Origin: Microcella sp.
GTDB lineage: Bacteria > Actinomycetota > Actinomycetes > Actinomycetales > Microbacteriaceae
NCBI RefSeq assembly: GCF_030645145.1
Contig: NZ_JAUSMI010000101.1
Span: 1-41,755 of the forward strand
DNA length: 41,755 nucleotides
Direction: 5' to 3'
The notes under the pieces are model-generated. The model worked only from the letters and a program-made list of their open reading frames with translations. It had not been told where the DNA came from and searched no databases. The position numbers were made by a program, and so were the translations under genes. Positions 1-7,220 of this stretch are shown here, in pieces (the first letter of the stretch is position 1; each line of letters starts with the position of its first letter).

Positions 1-90
1 GGCACGCGCGGCACGCGCGGCACGCGCGGCGCGGGCGGCACGCGCGGCGAGGGCCGGGCGCCGCGCGGGCGGCACGGGCGGCACGCGCGA
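1..90. repeat. Degenerate 9-bp GC-rich tandem repeat next to manB stop
   Basis: The unit GGCACGCGC occurs three times in succession from base 1. Variants follow (GGCGCGGGC, GGCACGCGC, GGCGAGGGC, then GGCACGGGC and GGCACGCGC just before base 90). The array starts at or before the window edge and stops six bases before the manB stop codon. A 9-bp period keeps reading frame, so it could encode an Ala/Arg-rich tail of an unseen neighbour, or be non-coding 3' sequence. No function is assigned. Confidence 0.8.
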
Positions 91-95
91 CGCCG

Positions 96-1511
96 CTACG
101 CGCGGATCAGCCCGAGCACCTCGTCGCGGACGGCCGCCATGACCTCGGGCGTCTGCGCCTCCGCGTTGAGCCGCAGCAGCGGCTCGGTGTTCGAGGGGCG
201 CACGTTGAACCAGAACCATCCGTCGTCGACGCTGCCGGTGAACGTGAGCCCGTCGAGCTCGTCGATCTCGGCGCGGCCGGCGAAGGCCTCGACGATGCGC
301 GTGTAGGCCGCGGGGACGTCGGTGACGGTCGAGTTGATCTCTCCGCTCGCCGTGTACGGCGTGTACTGCGCCGCGAGCCGCGAGAGCGGCCCGTCGAACG
401 CGCCGAACTGCGACAGCAGGTGCATCGCGGCGAGCATGCCGTTATCGGCGCCCCAGAAGTCGCGGAAGTAGTAGTGCGCCGAGTGCTCGCCGCCGAAGAT
501 CGCGCCCGTCTCGCGCATCCTGTCCTTGATGAGCGAGTGCCCGACGTGGGTCCGCACCGGGATCGCGCCCGCCTCCTCGATCGTCTCGGCGACGATGCGC
601 GAGGTGATGAGGTTGTGGATGACGCGGATGTCGCCGGTGTCGCCGGCGGCGCGCACGCGCTCGATCTCGCGCTTCGCCACGATCGCGGCCACGGCGCTCG
701 GCGTGACGGGCTGCCCGAGCTCGTCGACGACGAAGCAGCGGTCGGCGTCGCCGTCGAACGCGAGGCCGAGGTCGGCTCCGTGCTCGAGGACGGCCTTCTG
801 CAGGTCGACGAGGTTGGCGGGCTCGAGCGGGTTCGCCTCGTGGTTCGGGAAGGTTCCGTCGAGCTCGAAGTAGAGGGGGAGGATCTCGATCGGCAGCGGC
901 GCGAGGCCCGCGGCGGTTCCGAGCACGGCGGGCACGGTCATCCCGCCCATGCCGTTGCCTGCGTCGACGACGACGCGCAGCGGGCGGATGCCCGACAGAT
1001 CGACGAGGGATCTCAGGTACGCGGCGTAGTCGGCCAGCACGTCGCGCTCGGAGTAACCCCCGGGCTCGGCGACGGCCGGCACGGCCCCCGCCTCGAGGTA
1101 CGCCTGCGCGCGGTCGCGGATCGCGCCGAGCCCGGTCGCGAGGCTGATGCCCTGAGCGCCGGCGCGCGAGAACTTGATCCCGTTGTAGGTCGCGGGATTG
1201 TGGCTCGCGGTGAACATCGCGGCGGGCGCGTCGTACCGGCCGGAGGCGAAGTACGACTCGTCGGTCGAGCACAGCCCGAGGTTGACGACGTGGGCGCCGC
1301 GAGCCTGGGCTCCGCGCGCGAAGGCGGCGACGAAGCCCGGCGACGAGTCGCGCATGTCGTGGCCGACCATGACCTCCAACCCTGCCGCTCCGATCTCGTC
1401 GACGAACGCCGCGCCGAGCGCCTCGACGACCTCGTCGGTCAGCTGGGAGCCGACGAGCCCCCGGACGTCGTAGGCCTTGATAAACTGGCTCAGGTCGGGT
1501 GCGGTGCTCAC
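96..1511 (-). CDS. manB: Phosphomannomutase/phosphoglucomutase (ManB/CpsG type)
   Basis: A 471-residue member of the alpha-D-phosphohexomutase family, the normal length. It interconverts mannose-6-phosphate and mannose-1-phosphate (possibly the glucose phosphates too), feeding GDP-mannose synthesis in the cytoplasm. All four domain signatures are visible: the phosphoserine loop TASHNP with Ser103, the Mg-binding DGDADR at 253-258, the sugar-recognition loop GGEHSAHYYFR at 340-350, and the phosphate-binding RPSNTEPLLR at 438-447. The GEHSAH loop favours mannose/glucose over glucosamine substrates. The start is GTG, with a TACGGT box 6 nt upstream that suggests a leaderless transcript. DUF3499 lies upstream on the same strand, as in mycobacteria. 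ManA is in the window, but no GDP-mannose pyrophosphorylase was seen. Confidence 0.95.
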   Translation of the reverse strand: MSTAPDLSQFIKAYDVRGLVGSQLTDEVVEALGAAFVDEIGAAGLEVMVGHDMRDSSPGFVAAFARGAQARGAHVVNLGLCSTDESYFASGRYDAPAAMFTASHNPATYNGIKFSRAGAQGISLATGLGAIRDRAQAYLEAGAVPAVAEPGGYSERDVLADYAAYLRSLVDLSGIRPLRVVVDAGNGMGGMTVPAVLGTAAGLAPLPIEILPLYFELDGTFPNHEANPLEPANLVDLQKAVLEHGADLGLAFDGDADRCFVVDELGQPVTPSAVAAIVAKREIERVRAAGDTGDIRVIHNLITSRIVAETIEEAGAIPVRTHVGHSLIKDRMRETGAIFGGEHSAHYYFRDFWGADNGMLAAMHLLSQFGAFDGPLSRLAAQYTPYTASGEINSTVTDVPAAYTRIVEAFAGRAEIDELDGLTFTGSVDDGWFWFNVRPSNTEPLLRLNAEAQTPEVMAAVRDEVLGLIRA

Positions 1512-1517
1512 GCCTCA

Positions 1518-1523
1518 ACCGTA
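1518..1523 (-). promoter_or_regulatory. -10 box for manB, probably leaderless
   Basis: TACGGT lies 6 nt before the GTG start of manB, so the start codon would be at or near +1. No -35 element is evident. Confidence 0.5.
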
Positions 1524-1564
1524 GCGGGGCGCGGCCGGGCGACCAGCCCGGCGGCGGCCCTCGC

Positions 1565-1777
1565 TCAGCCGACCTCGCCGAGCGCCGAGTAGCGCACGAC
1601 CTGCCAGCCCTGCGGGGCGGAGAGCGACTGCGAGTGCCGCGAGCACAGGTCGTAGCTGTGCGGCTCGGGCCGGGCGCTGAGGGGGCCGAGGACGGCCATC
1701 GAGTCGGCGTACACGTAGGTGAGCGTGCTCACCGCCGTCTCGCCGCACGCGACCTTGCTGCACCCTCGACCGATCAT
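1565..1777 (-). CDS. DUF3499 family protein
   Basis: A 70-residue DUF3499 protein. The family is small, cytosolic and actinobacterial, and its function is unknown. Visible are the conserved core STLTYVYADSMAVLGPL (17-33), then EPHSYDLC and APQGWQVV. Cys6, Cys11, Cys45 and His48 could bind a metal such as zinc (inference). I start it at the ATG at 1777 because TATGCT lies 7 nt upstream, giving a leaderless arrangement. An in-frame ATG at 1789 would add four residues but has no better initiation signal, and a longer open frame upstream is non-family sequence. It is divergent from the zincin-like gene and upstream of manB, an order also seen in Mycobacterium (Rv3257c-Rv3259). Confidence 0.85.
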   Translation of the reverse strand: MIGRGCSKVACGETAVSTLTYVYADSMAVLGPLSARPEPHSYDLCSRHSQSLSAPQGWQVVRYSALGEVG

Positions 1778-1784
1778 CTCCCTC

Positions 1785-1790
1785 AGCATA
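1785..1790 (-). promoter_or_regulatory. -10 box for DUF3499 gene, probably leaderless
   Basis: TATGCT followed by 7 nt and then ATG at 1777. It is ten bases from the opposing -10 at 1800-1805, so the two divergent promoters interlock. Confidence 0.5.
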
Positions 1791-1799
1791 CGGCGGCGA

Positions 1800-1805
1800 T
1801 ACGCT
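1800..1805 (+). promoter_or_regulatory. -10 box for zincin-like gene, probably leaderless
   Basis: TACGCT followed by 6 nt (ggagcc) and then ATG at 1812. The GGAG could also serve as a very close ribosome-binding site, but its 2-nt spacing is poor. Confidence 0.45.
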
Positions 1806-1811
1806 GGAGCC

Positions 1812-2270
1812 ATGCCGTTCGCCTCGCGTCGTCCGCGCTCGTACGCGAGCCCGCGCGCGCTGCCGAGCGCTCGGGCCCGCGCCCGGCACGGCCGCAACGG
1901 CCGCTCGCCGGTCACCGGCCCCGACCTGCCGCTCGCGCACACCCGCCTCGACACCTTCGAGACCAACGTGCAGGCGACCGCCGACTACCTGCAGGATCTC
2001 TGGCCCGACGAGCTCGCCGACCTCCGCATCGAGGTCCTGCCGATGCCCGACCAGCCGCCCGGCGTCTCGGGCGTCGCGCGCTGGCGGGTGATCCCCCACC
2101 ACCGGCTCGTGGTGCTCTACCGGATCCCGATCGAGCGCATGAGCCGCCTGCACAAGGAGGACGACTGGCACCGCCGCCTCATGGTCGAGTCGTGCGTGTT
2201 CCGCGCCGTGGGCGAGCTCATCGGCAAGGATCCGTGGGATCTCGCGCCCGACCGCTTCCGCCACTGGTAG
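1812..2270 (+). CDS. Zincin-like metallopeptidase-family protein lacking HExxH
   Basis: A 152-residue protein. Its C-terminal part (IEVLPMPDQPPGVSGVARW, then RLVVLYRIPIERMSR, ending GELIGKDPWDLAPDRF) matches the small actinobacterial metallopeptidase (zincin_1-like) proteins next to DUF3499, the Rv3259 position in M. tuberculosis. The N-terminus is Arg-rich and probably disordered. Where the family founder motif HExxH would lie, the sequence reads VESCVFRAVGELIG, with no paired histidines. A zinc protease activity is therefore not supported, and the family label is by descent only. The ATG at 1812 is chosen over upstream frame because family similarity begins after it and a TACGCT box precedes it by 6 nt. 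It is transcribed away from the manB group. Confidence 0.75.
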   Translation: MPFASRRPRSYASPRALPSARARARHGRNGRSPVTGPDLPLAHTRLDTFETNVQATADYLQDLWPDELADLRIEVLPMPDQPPGVSGVARWRVIPHHRLVVLYRIPIERMSRLHKEDDWHRRLMVESCVFRAVGELIGKDPWDLAPDRFRHW

Positions 2271-2291
2271 CGGCGGTCGTCGCGCCCCGGG

Positions 2292-3680
2292 CTACGGGAA
2301 GACGGTGATCGGGCGCGGGGCGGCGACCGGGGCGAGGATGCGCGAGGACGCGAGCCCCGCATCCGTCAGATACGAGATGGAGGCCCGCACCTCTCCGCTC
2401 ACGATCATCACGGGCGCCGTGCTGCCCGCGAGCTCGAGGCTCGCGCGCGACCGGGGACCGAGCTCGATCAGCGCGCCGTCGACGGTCACGATCGCGGCGT
2501 CGTCGGGGGCGACGAGGTGGAGGCGCGCGCCGGCTCCGGGCGCGACCGCGAGGAGGATGTCGCCGTCGGCGTCGTCGAGCGGCGGCGCGGCGGTGAACCA
2601 GGCCGAGTCGATGCCGGCGTCGCTCGCGACCGACGCTCGAGCCGCGGCCACGACGGGCGCGGTCGCGTCGATGATGACGCTGTAGTCGCCGTCCGCGAGC
2701 TCGCCGAGCGCGAGGTCGATGACCGCTCCCGGCTCGACGCGGGCCGTGAGTGCGGCACCCTCTCCCCCGGTGTCGGGCAGGAGGCTCACGGTGACGTCGG
2801 CCGCCTCGTCGCCGGGCACGAGCAGCCGCAGCACGGTCGAGACGTCGATGGCGCCGAGCGCGGCGGCCGCCACCGCGAGCCCCTCGCTGTCGACGACGGG
2901 GAGGACCGGGATGACGACGCGCTGGGACGGCGCGGCGACGGGCGTGACGACGTCGACGCCCGCGGGCTCGAGCCCGATGATCGTCGACTGCTGGAGGGTC
3001 GCCGCGACCGACCCGCCGCGGCTCGTGACGCCGACGACGGGCGATGCCTCATCGGGCGCGATGCCGGAGAGCGGGATGACGCGCTGGGCGCCCGGCGGGA
3101 CGATGAGCCCGGACGTGCCCGCGGTGTCGAGCGGGCCGTCGGCCCCCCACACCGCGAGGTCGACGGTCGCGGCTACCTCGCCCGGGTTGCTCAGCACGAT
3201 CGTGCTCGAGCGCCCCGTCGTCGTGCTGCCGCCGACGAGCCACGAGGTGGGCGCGGGCGGGAGGCACTCGGCGACGGCGAGGCCGCGGAGCTCGGCCTCG
3301 TCGAGCTCCTGCCGCTCGGTCGCGGCGACGTCGTCGGCGGGCGCCTCGGCGGGGAGCTCGACGATCGCCGCGCCGCCCCCGACCGCGTCGCTGTCGGAGA
3401 CCGCGCGCTCGACGAGGCCCTCGCCGGCGCTGCGCCGCACGGTCTCGCCGACGGCGATGATCTCGGGCTCGGGGCCGCGCGACAGGCCGAGGATGGGGCC
3501 GCCGCACACGAGCGACTGCGTCGCGCGCACGGGCGTCACCTCGACGGCGCCGGGCTCGGCGGTGACGACGGGCCCGGGCACGGCGAGCACGCCGACGACG
3601 AGCGCCGCCGCGGCACCGGCGCCGAGCAGCGCGACGCCGACGCGACGACCGCGCGCGAGGAGGAGCAGCCGATCAGTCAT
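2292..3680 (-). CDS. DUF5719 family membrane-anchored extracytoplasmic protein
   Basis: 462 residues: a short basic cytoplasmic N-terminus, one hydrophobic segment (about 14-34), then a large Ala/Val-rich extracytoplasmic region with few lysines. It contains the DUF5719 hallmark around SWLVGGSTTTGRSSTIVL followed by repeated beta-sandwich-like segments (NPGEVAATVDLAVWG, and IPVLP to the C-terminus). Function is unknown. The start ATG overlaps the stop of the upstream large glycosyltransferase by 8 bp, so the two are translationally coupled. This pairing suggests a partner for glycan transfer or display at the membrane surface (inference). Confidence 0.8.
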   Translation of the reverse strand: MTDRLLLLARGRRVGVALLGAGAAAALVVGVLAVPGPVVTAEPGAVEVTPVRATQSLVCGGPILGLSRGPEPEIIAVGETVRRSAGEGLVERAVSDSDAVGGGAAIVELPAEAPADDVAATERQELDEAELRGLAVAECLPPAPTSWLVGGSTTTGRSSTIVLSNPGEVAATVDLAVWGADGPLDTAGTSGLIVPPGAQRVIPLSGIAPDEASPVVGVTSRGGSVAATLQQSTIIGLEPAGVDVVTPVAAPSQRVVIPVLPVVDSEGLAVAAAALGAIDVSTVLRLLVPGDEAADVTVSLLPDTGGEGAALTARVEPGAVIDLALGELADGDYSVIIDATAPVVAAARASVASDAGIDSAWFTAAPPLDDADGDILLAVAPGAGARLHLVAPDDAAIVTVDGALIELGPRSRASLELAGSTAPVMIVSGEVRASISYLTDAGLASSRILAPVAAPRPITVFP

Positions 3681-6555
3681 CGTCGTCCTCCGGGTCGAAC
3701 GTCGTGGCGGGGTCGTCGATCGTGCCGTCCTCCGCGCGAACGCGCCGCGGGCGCGGCCCCGTGGGCACGGCGAGCAGCAGCGTCAGGGCGAGGATGCCGA
3801 GCTGGCCGACGAGGATCGGGAGCGCGGTCGCGGGGCGCGCCGCGATCGCGGCCGGGGCCTCGTCGTCGGCGACGACGCGCCACAGCCGCCCGGCATCCGT
3901 GTCGCCGACCGCGACGAGGAGCACGTTCGCGTCGAGCGCGGCGGAGACCGACGCGGGGGCGACCGAGTCGGCCGGGTCGCGCGGCGCGTCGGAGCCCGTC
4001 GTGCGCGAGCGCTCGGCGAGGAGGACGAAGCGGACGTCCTCCTGCTCGAGGAGGGGCGCGAGATCGAGGCCGCTGCGCACGGCGAGGTTCGCGGCGAGCT
4101 CGGCGAGGCGCTCGCGCTCGGGCGCGGGCGCGGCTGCGTCGGTGCCTGCGTCGCCCGCGAGACCCGCGGTCGCGGGGAAGGTCCGGTAGCCGATGAGCGG
4201 GTCGCCGGAGCCGCGCTCGAGGCGCGCGGCGAGCCCGCCGTCGACGGGCGTGAGGACGAGCGTCGCGATGCTCTCGTCGGCGACGGCGTCGGCGGCGACG
4301 ATCGCGGGGAGCGTGCGGTCGGGTCCCGGAGCGACGACCGCGGTGCCGAGGACGAGGGTCGCGAGGGCGGGGCTCGCGGCGAGGACGCTCGCGACGACGA
4401 GGACGAGCGCGGGCACGGCTCCGGCGCGGCGGAGCCCGTTGAGGGCGACCCCCGCGGCGAGCGCGAGGCCGAGCCAGTAGAGACCGAGCGCGGGGGCGGT
4501 GTCGAGGCGCACGGCGGCGCCCTCGGCGGTCACGACCGCGATGCCTGAGACGAGGACGGCGACCACGAGACCCGACGCCGCGGCCACGAGCGGGATGATC
4601 GCTCGCGACCCGGACCGCTGGGCGAGCGCGACGAGGGCGAGCGCCGCGAGCGGAGCGGCGAGGGCGGCGAGGACGGCGGCCACGACGATGGGCGGCGCGT
4701 CCGCGGGGAGGAGCCCCGCGATCGGTCCGAGCGCGATCGAGAGGTCGGGCCAGCCGAGCAGGAGCCCCGTCGGCGCGACCTCGGCGGGCTGCGCGGGCAG
4801 CCCGGGGTCGGCGAGGAGCCCGAGCGGCGTGCCGCGCAGCACGTGCGCGATCGCGAGCGGCGCGAACAGGGCCGCCGTCGGCACGGCGAGCGTCAGCAGG
4901 CGCACGACGCGACGCGGGTTCGCGACCATCCAGGCGACCCAGACGACGGCGAGAGCGAGCCCGAGAGTCGGGGCGGATGCGGTGGTCACCGCCGCGAGGA
5001 GCCCCGCGACCGCGGTCGCGCTCCACGATCGCGGCGCTCGGGCGGCCGCCACGATGAGCCACGGCAAGGCGAGCAGCGCGACGAGGGCGGGGAGCCTCGC
5101 GTCGACGAGCGACACGACGACGGCCGGGGCGAGCGCGTAGACGGCGGCGACCGCGGCGGCAGGGCCGCGGCGCTCGACGAGGTTCGCCGCCGCCCACCAC
5201 GCGCCGAGGGCGGCGAGTGCGGGAGCCGCGACCCACAGCGCGACGACCGCGAGCGAGGGCTGCCAGAAGGTCAGCGACCCGAGGGCGGCGAGGACGAAGG
5301 CGAAGGGGTCGGAGGGGGCCTCCGCGGTCGCGAGGGTTCCCGCCCAGAGGGTCGGGGCATCCGGAGCCAGCGGGCCGAGGGCGCCGCCCGCGAGGGCCGG
5401 CGCGGTCAGCAGCGACGACATCAGGAGGCCGCCGGCGAGGGCGAAGCCCGCGACGACGAGGCCGCCTCCGGGGAAGAAGTCGGGGCGGGGACGGGCCTGC
5501 GCCTCACCCGCGCCGAGAGCGGCGTCGCGCGTGATCGCCCGGCGGCGGCGCACCTCCTCGGGCGACATGCGCAGGGCGTCGATCGCGGCCCAGCCGACCG
5601 AGCGTGTGCGCGCGATGCGGCGGCGGGCGGCGGGGACGGCCGCGCCCGAGAAGGCGACGGAGAACGCGGCGCCGAACTCGCCGAGCACGCGCGTCGGGCG
5701 CTTGCCGAGCAGGTGGCCGAGCGAGCGGAGGACGGCCGCCGGCACGAGGCTCAGCCAGAGCAGCGGCACGAGCGGTGCGGGCGCGTACACGAGGCGGCGG
5801 TGCAGCTGGGCGGCGCGGCGCCAGCGGGCGACCGTGCGGGCGTGGACGCGCGGTCGCTGGAACTCGGCGATCGAGCCGTGGACGAAGACGCGGGCGAGCG
5901 GCACGCCGACGACGCGGTGGCCGGCGAGGCGAGCGCGCACGCACAGGTCGAGGGCCGCATCGATCGTCGGGAGGGCGGGGTCCATGCCGCCGAGGGCCTC
6001 CCACGCGCTGCGGCGCACGAGCAGGCCGGCCTCGCCCATCCCGAGGACGTCCTGCAGGCGATCGTGCTGCGCCTGGTCGAGCTCGCGCTCGGCGATCGCG
6101 ATCGAGGCGCCCGTGCGGGTGAGGGTCTCGCCGTACTCGGCGATGACGGTGGGATGCGCGGCGTCCATCTGCTTGGCGCCCGCGATCGCGACCGACGGCG
6201 CGATCTCGACCGCGCCGAGCAGTCGCTCGAGCGCGCGAGCGTCGGGGGTGGAGTCGTGGCGGAGGAGCCAGAGCCACTCCTCGACGCCGCCGTAGGGCGA
6301 GCTCGTCGTCTCGGGCTCGGGGAGGGCGGCGACGGCGCGCGCGATGCCGTCGCCGAAGGTCGTCGAGCGGGGCGCGGTGACCGCGTGCGTCGGGGCGAGA
6401 TCCATGAGCGCGGCGGTGGTCGCGGCATCCTCTGCGGCGTCGACGACGACGAAGCGGTCGGGCCGACGGGACTGCTCGGCGAGCGCCTCCAGCGTCTGCT
6501 GCAGCGCCTCGCCGCCTCGACGGGCGACGAGCACCGCGGTCACTCGGGCTTGCAT
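3673..6555 (-). CDS. Large membrane glycosyltransferase, GT2 domain plus multi-spanning C-terminus
   Basis: 960 residues. Residues 1-about 240 form a GT2 (GT-A) domain. Ile/Val-rich strands at the N-terminus and FVVVDAA lead to the nucleotide-sugar site; LLRHDSTPD (98-105) replaces a classical DxD; and GEAGLLVRRSAWEALGGMD is the typical GT2 acceptor-side motif. A basic linker follows. From about 255, and continuously from about 370 to 720, there are roughly ten hydrophobic segments. A periplasmic-type region and a last helix near 910-930 come next, then an acidic tail (DPEDDDD). The family occurs beside WhiB and DUF5719 in actinobacteria, and its donor and acceptor are unknown. A TAGGCT box 7 nt before ATG suggests a leaderless promoter of its own, 112 bp downstream of whiB. 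Confidence 0.85.
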   Translation of the reverse strand: MQARVTAVLVARRGGEALQQTLEALAEQSRRPDRFVVVDAAEDAATTAALMDLAPTHAVTAPRSTTFGDGIARAVAALPEPETTSSPYGGVEEWLWLLRHDSTPDARALERLLGAVEIAPSVAIAGAKQMDAAHPTVIAEYGETLTRTGASIAIAERELDQAQHDRLQDVLGMGEAGLLVRRSAWEALGGMDPALPTIDAALDLCVRARLAGHRVVGVPLARVFVHGSIAEFQRPRVHARTVARWRRAAQLHRRLVYAPAPLVPLLWLSLVPAAVLRSLGHLLGKRPTRVLGEFGAAFSVAFSGAAVPAARRRIARTRSVGWAAIDALRMSPEEVRRRRAITRDAALGAGEAQARPRPDFFPGGGLVVAGFALAGGLLMSSLLTAPALAGGALGPLAPDAPTLWAGTLATAEAPSDPFAFVLAALGSLTFWQPSLAVVALWVAAPALAALGAWWAAANLVERRGPAAAVAAVYALAPAVVVSLVDARLPALVALLALPWLIVAAARAPRSWSATAVAGLLAAVTTASAPTLGLALAVVWVAWMVANPRRVVRLLTLAVPTAALFAPLAIAHVLRGTPLGLLADPGLPAQPAEVAPTGLLLGWPDLSIALGPIAGLLPADAPPIVVAAVLAALAAPLAALALVALAQRSGSRAIIPLVAAASGLVVAVLVSGIAVVTAEGAAVRLDTAPALGLYWLGLALAAGVALNGLRRAGAVPALVLVVASVLAASPALATLVLGTAVVAPGPDRTLPAIVAADAVADESIATLVLTPVDGGLAARLERGSGDPLIGYRTFPATAGLAGDAGTDAAAPAPERERLAELAANLAVRSGLDLAPLLEQEDVRFVLLAERSRTTGSDAPRDPADSVAPASVSAALDANVLLVAVGDTDAGRLWRVVADDEAPAAIAARPATALPILVGQLGILALTLLLAVPTGPRPRRVRAEDGTIDDPATTFDPEDDDD

Positions 6556-6562
6556 CGGCCCG

Positions 6563-6568
6563 AGCCTA
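6563..6568 (-). promoter_or_regulatory. -10 box for large GT2 gene, probably leaderless
   Basis: TAGGCT followed by 7 nt and then ATG at 6555. No clear -35. Confidence 0.5.
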
Positions 6569-6667
6569 CGTCGGTCTGGAGCGGCCCGGCGCAGACACGC
6601 GCGGTTCGGGCGCGCTCGCTCAGAACGTCGACCGCGTCAGAGGGTCGATGACCTGCCGTCGATGGGA

Positions 6668-6985
6668 TCAGGCGCGGCGGCGGAGTTTGCGGCGCTCGCG
6701 CTCCGAGAGCCCGCCCCAGATGCCGAAGCGCTCGTCGTTCTGCAGCGCGTAGTCGAGGCACTCGCCTCGGACCTCGCACGTCGTGCAGATCTTCTTCGCG
6801 TCGCGGGTCGATCCGCCCTTCTCGGGGAAGAACGCCTCGGGGTCGGTCTGCGCGCACAGCGCGTCGGCCTGCCAGGCGAGCGTGTCATCGTCATCGGTCG
6901 CGCGCACGCGGCGGACGCCGGGGACTCCGAGTCGGACGGGGTCGACGAACCAGTTCTCCGGAACCGTATTGCGGTACTCGCTCAT
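6668..6985 (-). CDS. whiB: WhiB-family iron-sulfur transcription factor (WhiB2-like)
   Basis: 105 residues. Four cluster-ligating cysteines are present: Cys44, Cys67, Cys70, Cys76 (C-x22-C-x2-C-x5-C). The GIWGG turn is at 88-92 and is followed by a basic DNA-binding tail SERERRKLRRRA. Wbl proteins carry a [4Fe-4S] cluster and act with the principal sigma factor. WhiB2/WhmD members control septation and, in Streptomyces, sporulation. The assignment to WhiB2 rests on synteny with the manB-DUF3499-zincin block. The ATG at 6985 is preferred over an in-frame upstream start at 7024 because AAGGAG lies at good spacing before it. Its promoter and a BldD-like operator lie at 7043-7071. Confidence 0.93.
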   Translation of the reverse strand: MSEYRNTVPENWFVDPVRLGVPGVRRVRATDDDDTLAWQADALCAQTDPEAFFPEKGGSTRDAKKICTTCEVRGECLDYALQNDERFGIWGGLSERERRKLRRRA

Positions 6986-7042
6986 TCGTGACTCTCCTTC
7001 CCCCGGGTGGCTGCTCCCCTGCACCCCGCCGGGATGCCCCTA

Positions 7043-7071
7043 ATTACACTCGTGTGATTCCCTCGCGTCAA
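7043..7071 (-). promoter_or_regulatory. Canonical sigma70-type promoter of whiB
   Basis: On the minus strand, TTGACG (7071-7066) is followed by exactly 17 nt and TGTAAT (7048-7043). This predicts a start site near 7036 and a leader of about 50 nt before the whiB ATG at 6985. It is the clearest -35/-10 pair in the window. The perfect palindrome GGGTCGACCC just upstream (about 7088-7097) is a further possible protein site. Confidence 0.75.
7044..7057. promoter_or_regulatory. BldD-like operator overlapping the whiB -10
   Basis: TTAC-N6-GTGA fits the Streptomyces BldD consensus TNAC-(N5-8)-GTNA on both strands. It lies inside an imperfect palindrome AATTACAC/GTGTGATT. It covers part of the -10 hexamer and the end of the spacer, the placement expected for a repressor. 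BldD with cyclic-di-GMP represses whiB in Streptomyces. Its action here is inferred; no bldD gene is in the window. Confidence 0.55.
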
Positions 7072-7220
7072 GTCGCGAATCGTAAAAGGGTCGACCCCGG
7101 GTTCAGGGTTGCGACGCGCCGCCGAAACCGTTACAGAGCGAATGTCGGAAACGGGTCGCATACCAGTCCCCGTTCGGGGGTAAGCGGTTGCAGAAGGAGT
7201 CGTGCGGCGGGCCGAGAGCG

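Noticed and set aside
2517-6651. Very long plus-strand open frames opposite DUF5719 and the large GT2 (up to about 600 codons)
   Set aside because: They are antisense shadows of very GC-rich genes. Translations are low-complexity Arg/Gly/Asp/Glu strings without family motifs, and the minus-strand proteins carry clear domains.
7168-7179. CCCC-gttc-GGGG hairpin after the first galE as a terminator
   Set aside because: The stem is only four or five base pairs and no U-tract follows on the minus strand.
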